From Siphonodentalium dalli (Eukaryota; Mollusca; Scaphopoda; Gadilida; Siphonodentaliidae): DNA of 64,000 bases. The position numbers and the translations under genes are program-made. The stretch is taken from positions 205,083,934-205,147,933 of the forward strand of contig CP136063.1 of NCBI GenBank assembly GCA_032622095.1, in the 5' to 3' direction. Each line of letters opens with the position of its first letter. Positions within the stretch are counted from its first letter, which is position 1. The notes beneath the pieces are model-generated. The model did not search any database. It saw nothing but the letters and a program-made list of their open reading frames with translations, and was not told the DNA's origin. Shown here piece after piece: positions 19,879 through 32,276 of the stretch.

Positions 19879-22800
19879 TTTTATAGGTAACCATTATAGG
19901 TAAGTGGATGTCTGACCAGGTGTTTTATAGGTAACCATTATAGGTAAGTGGATGTCTGACCAGGTGTTTTATAGGTAACCATTATAGGTAAGTGGATGTC
20001 TGATAGGGTGTTTTATAGGTAACCATTATAGGTAAGTGGATGTCTGACCAGGTGTTTTATAGGTAACCGTTATAGGTAAGTGGATGTCTGACCGGGTGTT
20101 TTATAGGTAACCGTTATAGGTAAGTGGATGTCTGACCAGGTGTGTTATATGCAACCGTTATAGGTAAGTGGATGTCTGACCAGGTGTTTTATATGTAACC
20201 GTTATAGGTAAGTGGATGTCTGACCAGGTGTTTTATAGGTAACCATTATAGGTAAGTGGATGTCTGACCAGGTGTTTTATAGGTAACCATTATAGGTAAG
20301 TGGATGTCTGACCGGGTGTTTTATAGGTAACCATTATAGGTAAGTGGATGTCTGACCAGGTGTTTTATAGGTAACCGTTATAGGTAAGTGGATGTCTGAC
20401 CGGGTGTTTTATAGGTAACCGTTATAGGTAAGTGGATGTCTGACCAGGTGTGTTATATGTAACCGTTATAGGTAAGTGGATGTCTGACCAGGTGTTTTAT
20501 ATGTAACCGTTATAGGTAAGTGGATGTCTGACCAGGTGTTTTATAGGTAACCGTTATAGGTAAGTGGATGTCTGACCAGGTGTTTTATAGGTAACCGTTA
20601 TAGGTAAGTGGATGTCTGACCAGGTGTTTTATAGGTAACCGTTATAGGTAAGTGGATGTCTGACCAGGTGTTTTATAGGTAACCATTATAGGTAAGTGGA
20701 TGTCTGACCTGGTGTTTTATAGGTAACCGTTATAGGTAAGTGGATGTCTGACCAGGTGTTTTATAGGTAACCGTTATAGGTAAGTGGATGTCTGACCAGG
20801 TGTTTTATAGGTAACCATTATAGGTAAGTGGATGTCTGACCGGGTGTTTTATAGGTAACCGTTATAGGTAAGTGGATTCTGACCAGGTGTTTTATAGGTA
20901 ACCATTATAGGTAAGTGGATGTCTGACCAGGTGTTGTATAGGTAACCATTATAGGTAAGTGGATGTCTGACCGGGTGTTTTATAGGTAACCATTATAGGT
21001 AAGTGGATGTCTGACCAGGTGTTTTATTGGTAACCATTATATGTAAGTGGATGTCTGACCAGGTGTTGTATAGGTAACCATTATAGGTAAGTGGATGTCT
21101 GACCAGGTGTTTTATAGGTAACCATTATAGGTAAGTGGATGTCTGACCGGGTGTTTTATAGGTAACCATTATAGGTAAGTGGATGTCTGACCAGGTGTTT
21201 TATAGGTAACCATTATAGGTAAGTGGATGTCTGACCAGGTGTTGTATAGGTAACCATTATAGGTAAGTGGATGTCTGACCAGGTGTTTTATAGGTAACCG
21301 TTATAGGTAAGTGGATGTCTGACCGGGTGTTTTATTGGTAACCATTATAGGTAAGTGGATGTCTGACCAGGTGTTTTATAGGTAACCATTATAGGTAAGT
21401 GGATGTCTGATCAGGTGTTTTATAGGTAACCGTTATAGGTAAGTGGATGTCTGACCAGGTGTTTTATAGGTAACCGTTATAGGTAAGTGGATGTCTGACC
21501 AGGTGTTTTATAGGTAACCGTTATAGGTAAGTGGATGTCTGACCAGGTGTTTTATAGGTAACCATTATAGGTAAGTGGATGTCTGACCAGGTGTTTTATA
21601 GGTAACCGTTATAGGTAAGTGGATGTCTGACCAGGTGTTTTATAGGTAACCGTTATAGGTAAGTGGATGTCTGACCAGGTGTTTTATTGGTAACCATTAT
21701 AGGTAAGTGGATGTCTGACCAGGTGTTTTATTGGTAACCATTATAGGTAAGTGGATGTCTGACCAGGTGTTTTATAGGTAACCATTATAGGTAAGTGGAT
21801 GTCTGACCTGGTGTTTTATAGGTAACCGTTATAGGTAAGTGGATGTCTGACCAGGTGTTTTATAGGTAACCGTTATAGGTAAGTGGATGTCTGACCAGGT
21901 GTTTTATAGGTAACCATTATAGGTAAGTGGATGTCTGACCGGGTGTTTTATAGGTAACCGTTATAGGTAAGTGGATGTCTGACCAGGTGTTTTATAGGTA
22001 ACCATTATAGGTAAGTGGATGTCTGACCAGGTGTTGTATAGGTAACCATTATAGGTAAGTGGATGTCTGACCAGGTGTTTTATAGGTAACCATTATAGGT
22101 AAGTGGATGTCTGACCAGGTGTTGTATAGGTAACCATTATAGTTAAGTGGATGTCTGACCAGGTGTTTTATAGGTAACCGTTATAGGTAAGTGGATGTCT
22201 GACCGGGTGTTTTATTGGTAACCATTATAGGTAAGTGGATGTCTGACCAGGTGTTTTATAGGTAACCGTTATAGGTAAGTGGATGTCTGACCAGGTGTTT
22301 TATTGGTAACCATTATAGGTAAGTGGATGTCTGACCAGGTGTTTTATAGGTAACCGTTATAGGTAAGTGGATGTCTGACCAGGTGTTTTATTGGTAACCA
22401 TTATAGGTAAGTGGATGTCTGACCAGGTGTTTTATTGGTAACCATTATAGGTAAGTGGATGTCTGACCAGGTGTTTTATAGGTAACCATTATAGGTAAGT
22501 GGATTTCTGACCGGGTGTTTTATAGGTAACCGTTATAGGTGAGTGGATGTCTGACCAGGTGTTTTATAGGTAACCATTATAGGTAAGTGGATGTCTGACC
22601 GGGTGTTTTATAGGTAACCATTATAGGTAAGTGGATGTCTGACCAGGTGTTTTATAGGTAACCATTATAGGTAAGTGGATGTCTGACCAGGTGTGTTATA
22701 GGTAACCATTATAGGTAAGTGGATGTCTGACCAGGTGTGTTATAGGTAACCGTTATAGGTAAGTGGATGTCTGACCAGGTGTGTTATAGGTAACCATTAT

Positions 22801-23177
22801 AGGTAAGTGGATGTCTGACCAGGTGTGTTATAGGTAACCGTTATAGGTAAGTGGATGTCTGACCAGGTGTGTTATAGGTAACCATTATAGGTAAGTGGAT
22901 GTCTGACCAGGTGTTTTATAGGTAACCGTTATAGGTAAGTGGATGTCTGACCAGGTGTTTTATAGGTAACCATTATAGGTAAGTGGATGTCTGACCGGGT
23001 GTTTTATAGGTAACCATTATAGGTAAGTGGATGTCTGACCAGGTGTGTTATAGGTAACCATTATAGGTAAGTGGATGTCTGACCAGGTGTGTTATAGGTA
23101 ACCATTATAGGTAAGTGGATGTCTGACCAGGTGTGTTATAGGTAACCGTTATAGGTAAGTGGATGTCTGACCAGGTG
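19879..23177 (+). repeat. 44-bp satellite, about 75 units
   Basis: A uniform 44-bp period over 3.3 kb. Each unit contains GGTAACCATTATAGGTAAGT and GGATGTCTGACCAGGTGTTT. Variation is confined to a few positions: ATT/GTT after AACC, CAGG/CGGG/CTGG, and TTTTA/TGTTA/TTGTA before TAGG, TTGG or TATG. One unit at about 20870 lacks one base. Repeat blocks of 7 units (near 20010 and 20320) and about 25 units (the CTGG variant at 20709 and 21808) show higher-order duplication. All frames are blocked by TAG/TAA. There are no spacers, so it is not a CRISPR array. Confidence 0.97.
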
Positions 23178-23363
23178 ACACATCTGACATGGTCAGCGAA
23201 TATCACACCTATATGAGTATTGAAACAAGTCTGCGTTCTAACGTCACGATATAGAAAGCACGACAGTAACGTATAGTGTCGTCACTTTATTTTTGAAAGC
23301 ACTGCATATTACTTATACTTCAAAAGTATATTAAACTAGACAAGCCAAATAGAATGTGCCGCT

Positions 23364-23569
23364 TTAATACAACCACATTCATGGCAGGAGCTGCGCTGGT
23401 GCAGCATTAAATATCATGGGCCAGTGCATTCTCTTATAAATGCTAGTCTCCCATGTACAGGGAGCGTCGCGTGGTTCCCTATTGGAGACTGGCATGTATA
23501 AGAGAATACAATGACACAGGGTTTTCGCAAAATTTCAGCAATCTCCAGGGTAAGTCATGGAAGGGTTAA
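23364..23569 (-). mobile_element. P3-family TTAA MITE with one elongated HP hairpin
   Basis: Right border GTCATGGAAGGG then TTAA (23566-23569). Left border TTAA at 23364 with a mutated TIR (CATTCATGGCAGGAGCTGCG). The hairpin at 23420-23515 has a longer loop region (GGAGACTGGC arms) than the 69-bp standard. It reads opposite to 1615 and 26775. Confidence 0.75.
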
Positions 23570-24150
23570 TGCAACGCTCTACTGGTTTAACTGTTTCGTG
23601 TGCTGTTGGCTGTAGTTTCATTTTTTTGAGTCTCCAGCGGAACTCTGTTATTTCCTGTATGTCCCAAAGCATTAATACAACCACTATGTGCGATATCCGT
23701 TGTGTGTGCTGAGAGCGGGCATCGGTGTTGAGACTGCATGGGAACTAAACTCTTAGTTATCTCCTGTGTGTCCCAAAGCGTTATAGCACATCATCGCTTT
23801 CAGACAAGAAAGTAACCGTTGCGTGTACAACATCGTCTGAAATTATCGTTTAGTATAATCCAGGTTTTTTTTTTGGGCGAACTCAGGACTGGTAATTTTC
23901 AGGACCTAAAAGTGACATGCATGGGAATACAAACTAATCTCGGCATGTCTGCAAACTGGAACAAAATCGATCACCGCGGGACTGAGTAGAATTCTCACAC
24001 AATACAAACGATGTCCCACCGTAGCGCGCATATCATACTGTACGCTTTATAGATGAGTATTCATGTGTGATTCGCTTCTCTTTAGTTTTCAAGGAAAGAC
24101 ATGACGGTACAGGTATGAGAACAGTAAATACCATTGCATGTGCCACTCAA

Positions 24151-24410
24151 TTAACCCTTTCTTTACTAAATGGTTTCTCCCACCCAGTTACGAAAATGTG
24201 CATTGGAATGGTATATTATTCATTTGGATGGGTGTTCATAAAAACTTAGAAGACGACAAACACATGTAAAGACAATTATTTACGGAAGGATTCCTATTCC
24301 TATTCATGTTTAGATAATAAGTTTAAAAAACGGATTTGCCGTTTGTTGTACTTTATTATCTGAATATTTATTGAGGGGACTACTAGTTAATGAGTATTGA
24401 GTATAGTTAT
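24151..24410 (+). mobile_element. P4-family TTAA element
   Basis: TTAA 24151-24154 then CCCTTTCTTTACTAAATGG. The interior has CATTGGAATGGTATATTATT, GAAGACGACAAACAC and a GATAATAAGTTTAAAAAACG...CGTTTGTTGTACTTTATT foldback. It ends near GGGGACTACTAGTTAATGAG. The right TIR is eroded. Same order as at 32277 and 63784. Confidence 0.75.
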
Positions 24411-24579
24411 GTATGACCTAACATATATGCATCCGAGCCGACACCTCAATCACATATACATATTTACTATTGTGCAAAGTTCAGTCTGAAATGGTCCGAT
24501 CGGTATATATATGTCGGACATATCGGTAATATTAGTTGAATGTTACATTCTGTGAGCTGACAAAGTGCCTGGGTATCCA

Positions 24580-25230
24580 CTTGCAAGGAACAGAAGCAGA
24601 CCCTTGATCCCGGAGCAGAATCCCGATCCTCGAATCGGGATAACATGGAACAGAGACTCCGGGTCCATGAAATATATTCTGGACCCCGGGAAAAGCTACG
24701 GGTATATGAGAACAGATTCTGGGTCAGATAGAACAGACACCATGCCCAAGAAACATATATTGGAACCCGGTATAAGATATATTATATACATGTACGTGTC
24801 ACCCGGAACAGACTCTGGATAACATGGAACAGACTCAATGTCCATGAAACATATTCTGGGCCCCGGGACAAGCTACTGGTCCTCGAGAACAGATTCCGGA
24901 TAAGATAGAACAGACTCCATGCATGTCCATAAAACAGATACCGGATCCAGGGACAAGCTATACGTGTCATCCAGAACAGTCGGAACATACTTAGGATCAA
25001 CAGAAGATTTTCAGGATCCCGTAAGAAGCTAAAGGTCACCCAGACCAAGCGCCAGACCCTCCGTATCTAACGGGACACATTCCTGGCCCCTGCGGCTCCC
25101 TGGGACCAGGTTCCAGATCAATCGGCACAGACTCCGGAACTAACGGGAATAATCTGGAACCGGGCTCTATATAATACCGCCGGTGCAGATTCTGCCTCTT
25201 TCCGGACCCGGTAACAGACTCCGGTCTGAT
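24580..25230. repeat. Diverged GC-richer minisatellite, about 80-90 bp units
   Basis: Recurrent phrases GAACAGACTCC(G/A), TCCATGAAACATATTCTGG and CCCGGGACAAGCTAC spaced about 80-90 bp (for example 24663, 24741, 24832, 24918), becoming more diverged to the right. The frames on both strands (24565-24822, 24782-25048, 25036-25290) follow the repeat and are not conserved unit by unit. Confidence 0.7.
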
Positions 25231-25339
25231 TACTAATTTGCTAACTATATAGATTGTAACGCTAGAAGTAGATATCAATATACCATGCATATATATCTGG
25301 CTTATTCAGGGCCAGAAACCTACGTCAGAATTTCCATCG

Positions 25340-25850
25340 AAAGCGGTGGCAAGATATCACGCAAGGCAATTTCAACATTCGTTTTTAGCTCAACTTGACA
25401 AGTTTGAGCTATTGCCATGTGCTGAGGTCCGTAGTGGGGTCCGTCAATCCGTCCGTCAACAATTTTTAGCACACTTTTTCTTTTTCTTTAGCACAACCTA
25501 CAGGTCACATCTTCATCCGATCGTCATGAAAATTCATATTGATCTTTGGGTGACCTCTAGATGGGAACCATCGATTTTTGTTCCGAAATTCGTTGAAAAA
25601 CATGAACGCCAGCAGACATCTTAATTGGATTTCAAATTTGAATCAATCGGCAATCATTTATTGGAGAATTCTTTTCTCAAACTTCATATGGCTCTTCGGG
25701 TTGAACTCTTGTATAAAGTATACATTTAAACTTTCCGCATTCATACACTGTCGCTCCATTGATTGTAATGCATGGGATTATCCCCTCTCCAATTTTAGCT
25801 ACAGTGTCGTTGATACTTTCGTTCTATATTTTTTCAAGATATCAGAAAAC
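25340..25850 (+). repeat. Family K dispersed repeat, copy 1
   Basis: Contains in order AGCTCAACTTGACAAGTTTG, a GTCCGT(C/A)AATCC block, TCATCCGATCGTCATGAAAA, GATCTTTGGGTGACCTCTAG, CGCCAGCAGACATCTT and TCGCTCCATTGATTGTAA. The same order is seen at 35815-36170 and 36590-37180, each with different gaps. Old, non-coding and unclassified. The frames 25346-25624 and 25578-25856 lie in it. Confidence 0.65.
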
Positions 25851-25923
25851 TATTAGACTAATGAGATATCCCAACGACTCATCTTCAAAATACTTCAAAA
25901 GCCGAACATCGAACATATTTGTT

Positions 25924-26401
25924 TTAAAGGTACTCAATCCGAACGGATGGTCCCCATATCATCAAGATACAACAACAACAACAACAATAACAACAACAAC
26001 AACAACAGCATTTCTTCAAAATACGCTTTAGTTATCAGAATCGATTAATTGCGACAAAATAATGATGACCACTGTCCACTGTAGTATCAAATTTCCCAAA
26101 ACGTGTTATTTATCAACAATTCATTCAACGAAATATGGCCGTATTATCATTTGAGTATCAATTTGGCCGTATTACAACTTGATTTTAGAGTTATCCGGAA
26201 TTTTGTCCGAGACCGTCCGTTTGACAACGTTTTTCTGGGCCACAAATAATTGCACATCTCGAGAAACAAACTTCAAAAATCGATATCTGATCACTCTTGA
26301 GTGTTGATGGGTGGGTTCCTCGACTCGAATAAAATATTTTTTACCCCCGAAGCCAAAGAAATAGTAGTTTAGGAGCGTTAATTCTGATAGTGCATCTTTA
26401 T
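25924..26401. mobile_element. P7-family TTAA element, inverted copy 2
   Basis: TTAA 25924-25927 followed by AGGTACTCAATCCGAACGG. It contains AATCGATTAATTGCGACAAA, CCCAAAACGTGTTATTTATC and CCGAGACCGTCCGTTTGACA, all reverse complements of 12719-13172. The distal end (TGCATCTTTA) has lost its TTAA. An (AAC)n microsatellite lies at 25971-26010. Confidence 0.75.
25971..26010. repeat. (AAC)n microsatellite
   Basis: About 12-13 AAC units with one AAT, inside a P7 element. Confidence 0.9.
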
Positions 26402-26774
26402 GGAGATTTTATTGTTCTAATTTCACAACCTCAAAAAATGTTGACCGAAGTCAACTGAACACGTATATCTTCATAACACTCATATCTATATGGGGACATA
26501 ATTCATAGTGAGTTAGAAAAAAATTGACAAATAGCTCATTAGCTCTCTCTTTTTGTTATTTATTTATGTTAAGAATCCAATGATCACTCACATCGATGTG
26601 AAACATCTTGCCATCATTTTCGAGCAATTTATGACGGTTCTCGGTCCTGATATTACGAATCAGATGTAGAATCACAGAGAATTCACAGAACCTTCACCAT
26701 TCAACAAAAACAATGCCTCTTCTAACTCCCTGCAGTGAACATGGCCACCGATCTGTCTAGCAGTTAAATATGTG

Positions 26775-26981
26775 TTAACCCCACCCTGGGTGGAGCTTCT
26801 TGAATGTTGTTAAAACCCTGTGCCAATGCATTTTCTTATATATGCGAGGCTCCCTGTGGGAGAAACTACATTGACCTAACAATATTTACCTTGAATTTGT
26901 AAACCTTTGTGAGACTTGTAGATACAATAGAATGCACTGGCACATGCTACGCCAGCGCAGCTCCCATCATGAAAGGGTTAA
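26775..26981 (+). mobile_element. P3-family TTAA MITE, both ends present
   Basis: TTAA 26775-26778 and 26978-26981. Left end CCCCACCCTGGGTGGAGC, right end CTCCCATCATGAAAGGG. The first hairpin cassette (26822-26874) has lost part of its second arm. The second is reduced to ATAGAATGCACTGGCACATG. It is the most complete P3 border pair in the window. Confidence 0.78.
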
Positions 26982-26989
26982 TGACGGCG

Positions 26990-28250
26990 ATAATTTATGT
27001 TGAGTTCCACTCTGCCTTTCTCAACTCTCCCGGTATGGGGATCATACGAAGGAATGTTATCTCTCGGACACAGACATTACGAAGACACACGCATCAAAAG
27101 GATCAACCACATGTAATGCTTCCAATTTCAGCCAGTTATCCCGCAATGAAATAAGCGAATAAATACTAATTCAATGATGATTTACCAACGGGCATCAAAT
27201 GAATGACCTTCGTATAACGTCATAATCAAAGAAAATGGCTTCTGAAATTAGGTCGCTAGACAGACAATCCAGACACCATTGGCCATTCCAGCTAACAAAT
27301 ATGTTGCACAATGACTTTCTTGTCTCAAAACCAAGTTTGATTGAATGAAATACGCTGATTTTATATATCAAGCCCAAATGATTTTGACGCGGGAATGTTA
27401 CCTTGTTAGTATTCAGGCGAAATTAAACCACGGCTGCCATGTGGTCTCGAGTATTATTGAGTCGGCTCACAAGGGCTGTCCCGATGAGAATTTCTAAACA
27501 AACGCAATACTTGCTGCGAACACTGTTATAGATTTGGCGTGATTTGTGTAGGATGATGACCCTCCAAACACGGCGTTACGTTTCGTAATTGGGCATAGCC
27601 CACGGGCTTAGGCCTGCATATTGACGCTGTACGTGCACATGCGACCAAGAGAGAAAATATGCCGTTCCGAGTCATATATATACCATTTGATGTATATAAA
27701 CTTAGGCGTTGGTCACACGTCAATCTTTTATACCTATGCGGATATCCATATTGCGTTATCCGGATTGAGTTTGTATGGTGAGACGATACGATCCACGTCA
27801 ACGCTTTGATATAATCATATTGTTTTGACACACTGTCTCGCATGTTTCCACTTTAGTATATCTTTACTCGATCATTAACATATTGTTATTACAGATACAT
27901 TCATTGAATCATCATTGCCGAAACCAAATAATATGGCTATATAGATCTCGTAGTGTTACAATGCTGGATCGTTTCGATGTTACCGGGTTTAGATGTTGCG
28001 ACTCTATTGTTATCCCAAATGATCATGCATATATATGAATTTATCCGAGCAAAGTGTGAAGTGAACTCGTCTATACTATTTATTCTGTGAAATTTGAAAA
28101 GACATCTTGCGTTCATAGAAAATCTCACATGAAAAAGGATTCATCTTCATATGATATATATCCCCTGTATGCATGCTATGGTTATTATCGGAAAAGAACA
28201 GCCGTGCAGGTTATGAGGATAAAGGAGAGTAATAAACCTGATATTGGAAA
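26990..28250. other. Unassigned, no gene recognised
   Basis: Short frames on both strands (for example 27526-27843 minus, 105 codons) show no known motif and overlap frames on the other strand. No repeat match seen inside the window. Confidence 0.5.
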
Positions 28251-28255
28251 CAATA

Positions 28256-28719
28256 TATGACCCGCCATATCAAATCCAGTCGTAAGTCGGGATTTTTTTA
28301 ACCCTGTGCCAATGCATTCTCTTATATATGCGAGTCGACCATAGGTCGCCTCGCATATATATAAGAGAATGCATTGGCCTAACAATTTTTTACAATTTTA
28401 ATAATTTTTTCTTGTATTCTTTAACAATTTTAAAATTTCATCCATACAGAGCCCCAGACAAACATGAGCAGACGACACTCTTCTATATGCGTCTATATAT
28501 GTGTGGGGCTCCCTGCAGGGTAATGGATGTTTTTTATTTTATGTCCTAAAAATTGTAAGAAACATTTATTTAAAAAAAATGATAAAAAATTGTTAGGTCA
28601 ATGCATTCTCTTATATATGCGAGGCGACCTATGGTCGACTCGCATATATAAGAGAATGCATTGGCACAGGGTAAAAAAAATATCCCGACTTACGACTGGA
28701 TTTGATATGGCGGGTCACA
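28256..28719. mobile_element. T-family MITE, copy 2
   Basis: TATGACCCGCCATATCAAAT at the left and its inverse ending GGCGGGTCACA at the right. Full-length TIRs of about 45 bp are continued inward by hairpins 28308-28378 and 28597-28665. The central GGGGCTCCCTGCAGGGTAAT foldback is present. One hairpin base is changed (GGTCAATG). The frames 28185-28385, 28328-28549 and 28527-28739 only read the hairpins. Confidence 0.9.
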
Positions 28720-31074
28720 TATTTATTTGGGTAAATTAATCATTTTGATAGAGGATGACAAAAATGAGAACTTATTTAAAGCTACAAAAACCTATTTAAA
28801 CTGAAAAAGGCAGAGTTGGATAAGCAGAGACAAGTGTAAGTATATTTTCTTTTGTTAGATAGCCAGTTAAATGCTCCAAATTCTAAATTGTATTATTCAA
28901 TCAAAAGCAAATATTTATATCGATTGAAGACAATACGAATTTAATCACAGTTATCAACATACGCTAACTTGAATTAATTCAGATCTCCATGTCCAGTAAT
29001 ACAGTTTCTTCTCTGATCCCTTTGGAATGGTGGTACTAAGTACATGTATAACAAATAATAATAATTATAAAACTTCTCTATCCTTGTTGGCCCTTTGGAC
29101 CAATGATTTTATACAACTGATCTTGAGACAATACTGAAATGAATCGATAACCTCTGTACACATAAGGAATAGGAGCTTCCATAAGTTATATTTATTACAT
29201 AGTGCAGCGGCCAAATCGAAAGCGGGCTCTAGTTTTCGAGATACCCCTAACTACGGTAGAACAAGTTGAAAACAACTTTTTTTTAAAGAAGAAATATAAT
29301 ATTATATTGTTCAGGAAAATGATAGTGAAAAATAACTGAATTGGTGGTGGCTATTGTCAAATCGACGACTAACGATACCCACCATTTTCACAATCATTTT
29401 CGTGAACAGTATATGATATCACATCTTAAAAAAAAATTGGTTTCAGCTTGTTCTACCATGGGTAGGGGTACCCGACCACTTTTGGCGTTTGGCCCCTGAA
29501 CTAACATGCTTGTTCTTGTTATAAGATGACAGGAATTGAATGATAACACCCGTATAAACTCATTAGTGTTTAATGCACACAAGCGTTCGGCCGTATGTGA
29601 AGCCATTATCAAGTGAATTCTATATGGTACGTACGTTCCATACGCATCTCGTTGACGTCAAATGACGTTCCCCTCAACCATGATACCGGAAATAAAAATT
29701 AAAAGACACACATGACAAAACAAGTCCTGTATGACATGTGTCTAAATAAACCTTATAAACCTGTATTTTAATGGACCCATTGGTATTATAACCTCATTTA
29801 CTTTACTTTTATGGCATGAACAATATTTAAATTTCACTGTTTTCAGGTACCAAGAACTTCTGTAAAATATTTGTTTTCAAAAGTGCAGTTCATATATCCA
29901 TGATATCATATCTCAAGATCATGAGAGGGGGCTTAATTATTCTTCATTTGTGAAATTTAATAATTATTTTCATTAAGAAAGCAACTACCCGTAAATAATA
30001 AAGCTAACCGTTCAAAGCTAATTTCTTCACAATATGGCATAAATCCTGTTGATTGCTCCCTGCTTGAATGGACCACACTGCATATCAACATTTGTTTGCC
30101 TCAGGCTGGAATATTTCTGACTGCTTTATTCTTCATTATAATATATGGGGGTATGATGCTATATTATGCCATTAAAAAATCTAACTCAACATTATGATAC
30201 AAATTAAGCCTCATCTCATAGAGCCAAGACAATAAGCTATTTGGTGATTGGAGTTTTGTGTGAAATTATTAATTATTCTAGCAGCTCTATGTACCGAAAG
30301 GGGGCAATAAATATAATAAAATGTTCAACCTCTAAAATGTATTAAAATCCATTGTTTTTGTTTTGTCTTAATAATTGTTCAGATTCTATATACAATGAAG
30401 AAGATGATATGTGAAATTCACATTGTTTTGCCAGATATATCCAAAGAAATTCTTTATTGAAAATCTCTTGCCATTTTTGGCTGGATGTATGCAAAACGTG
30501 CGTTTCCCTCTTAACACACTCGCGTCGCTCTGTGTATAACATGAAGTGACGTTGCTAGTGGGTTCCAACTGGGGTGGGGGTGGTGAGACCATAAAATGTC
30601 CAACTATATAGGATTTGATCAAATAAAATTTCCTACTATATAGGATTTGGTTTTGAGTAATGCAAAATTCCAATATTGGCTTACATGTATTCAAATTCCA
30701 GGGAGTCACGTTATAACTCACACAATGGTAACAAGTATGCATGGTGAATGATTGTTATATTGTTAAAGCTGCTCTCAGAAAGATATGGAGGTTTGACCTT
30801 ACTAATAAACTAGTGACCATGAAGCTTATGGTTGGTAAAACATACCAGTCCGAACTTGAAGGAAATGCTTTGCTTTCAATTACATATATGTGTTCAGGTA
30901 TGAGCATTACTGGAATGTATTTACTCAAATGACTGTGTATTAACTTGCAATATTGACAATACATTGCTGAATTATTGAAAATTATGGTCCTCATTGGGGA
31001 GGGGTGATAAACCACACACTCCCTGATAACATGCGCTCTATATAACATCCCATTCATATAACCAATGCTTCTAT
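28720..31074. other. Mostly unassigned sequence with one exon-like segment
   Basis: AT-rich. 30553-30690 contains the ATATAGGATTTG and AAATTTCCTACT phrases related to the 4484-4800 repeat. The exon-like segment 30779-30897 is described separately. No other gene signal recognised. Confidence 0.5.
30779..30897 (+). CDS. Candidate internal exon, unknown protein
   Basis: A 119-bp open stretch between an acceptor-like CTGCTCTCAG (30769-30778) and a donor-like TCAG|GTATGA (30898). It enters in phase 2 and leaves in phase 1. The encoded segment includes FDLTNKLVTMKLMVGKTYQS and ELEGNALLSITYMCS. It alternates hydrophobic and polar residues as beta strands do, and its codon use is less AT-biased than the flanks. 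I do not recognise the family. There is an opposing frame (31057-30755) on the minus strand. No partner exon found. Confidence 0.33.
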
Positions 31075-31495
31075 TGGAATGAATATCTATTCTGGCTAAC
31101 GCCCGTAGAGTTCATATTCCACCAGTACTAAAACCTAGGAACTTTTTGACGTTCTGACCAGTTTTGACAGGGAACTTTATCAAACAGGGCAGGGAATATG
31201 CTTCTTTGTTAATACGTGTTCCTCAATAATCTACTTCACATTAGGGGGTGGTACCAGCTTGAAATTGATTGATTTTCTGTGACTTATGTTAGCCGATATC
31301 TCAAAAAACATTGAATTAAATACCCAGGAGAAATTATATAATTGTAAGCGACGCAAAACGAAATCGCTTACAAAGTCACTTAAATCGTGAAATTTCGAGT
31401 TGGGACCCGCACACACAGTGAAGTACATTATTAGGGAACAGATAATAACTAAGAAATATATTCCCCGCGTTATTTTTTCGACTTTATATATAGCT
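31075..31495. mobile_element. Family G inverted-repeat element, copy 3
   Basis: Shares GCCCGTAGAG(A/T)TCATATTCCACC, GGCAGGGAATATGCTTCTTT, CTCAATAATCTACTTCA and the inverted GGGAACAGATAATAACTAAG with 11412-12348. It lacks the P6 insertion, so it shows the uninterrupted interior. Non-coding. Confidence 0.72.
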
Positions 31496-31855
31496 TTATG
31501 TCGCTATTAACCCTCAAAATGCCGCCATCGGCGAATATGTTCGCCGCGAATGAAGCTAACAGCCCGGACAGCCCCGGTGGTGTCCAGGGGTGATTTGAGT
31601 TGACATAACCGTGCGGGGGTGGCACAGAAAGCCATCGGTACACGCACGGTGGTCAAGGCCGAACAGAACCCATATTTTGCCAGATTCAGCCAGAATTACA
31701 AATTTGTGCCCACAATAACAAAACACGCAGCCCTCGTACCGCTGATAACTCCATAAATATATGTAGCGGAACTATCGTCGACTACATTGACGAAGAGGTG
31801 GTACGTAGTCGGGCTGGTCCGGGCTGGTCCGGGCGGTGTTTAGTCACATCCATAA
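31496..31855 (+). repeat. Family R repeat with CCCGGACCAG motif, copy 1
   Basis: Starts near GCTATTAACCCTCAAAATGC. It continues with CGGCGAATATGTTCGCCGCG, CCAGATTCAGCCAGAATTAC and TGATAACTCC, and ends in GGGCTGGTCCGGGCTGGTCC followed by GGGCGGTGTTTAGTCACAT. The last block is the inverse of the left end of the 42.2 kb copy, as expected if it is a terminal inverted repeat. Locally CG-rich. No gene. Confidence 0.65.
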
Positions 31856-32276
31856 ATTGGGTCATGCATGCGACCGCCGAAGCCGACTATATATTACACG
31901 TTTATGTATATGATTGTCTCAAGTGTGTCGACTGGATTGAAGATCGGTCATGGAATTCCGATGTCAAGTCAACTAATTGAATGCTGTGACAAGCGGCGCC
32001 GGTAGTATAGACATGCTCTGAAATATCTCTTAAGATCTTCGACACATGACTGGAGTGTTTCGCGCACACACTGGACTGAGTTGGATTTCTCATTACAAAC
32101 GGCCACCCTGGTTAATTGATCATGCTAATTTTCTACAATGTTGGTATATGTAACTATGATGTTGTTAGGGCGAAACGAGTGTAGTTAATAAAACCTACTG
32201 TAATGTATATGCGCTTTGTAGAAGAGTTGATTACGGTTCCAAATGCCCCGATTGAAAACTATTCCAGTCTGGTAAT

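Noticed and set aside
19879-23177. CRISPR-like regular array
   Set aside because: Units are contiguous 44-bp copies with no variable spacers, in an animal-type sequence; it is a satellite.
24565-25290. Pro/Gly/Asp-rich ORFs on both strands
   Set aside because: By-products of a diverged minisatellite; unit indels break the frames.
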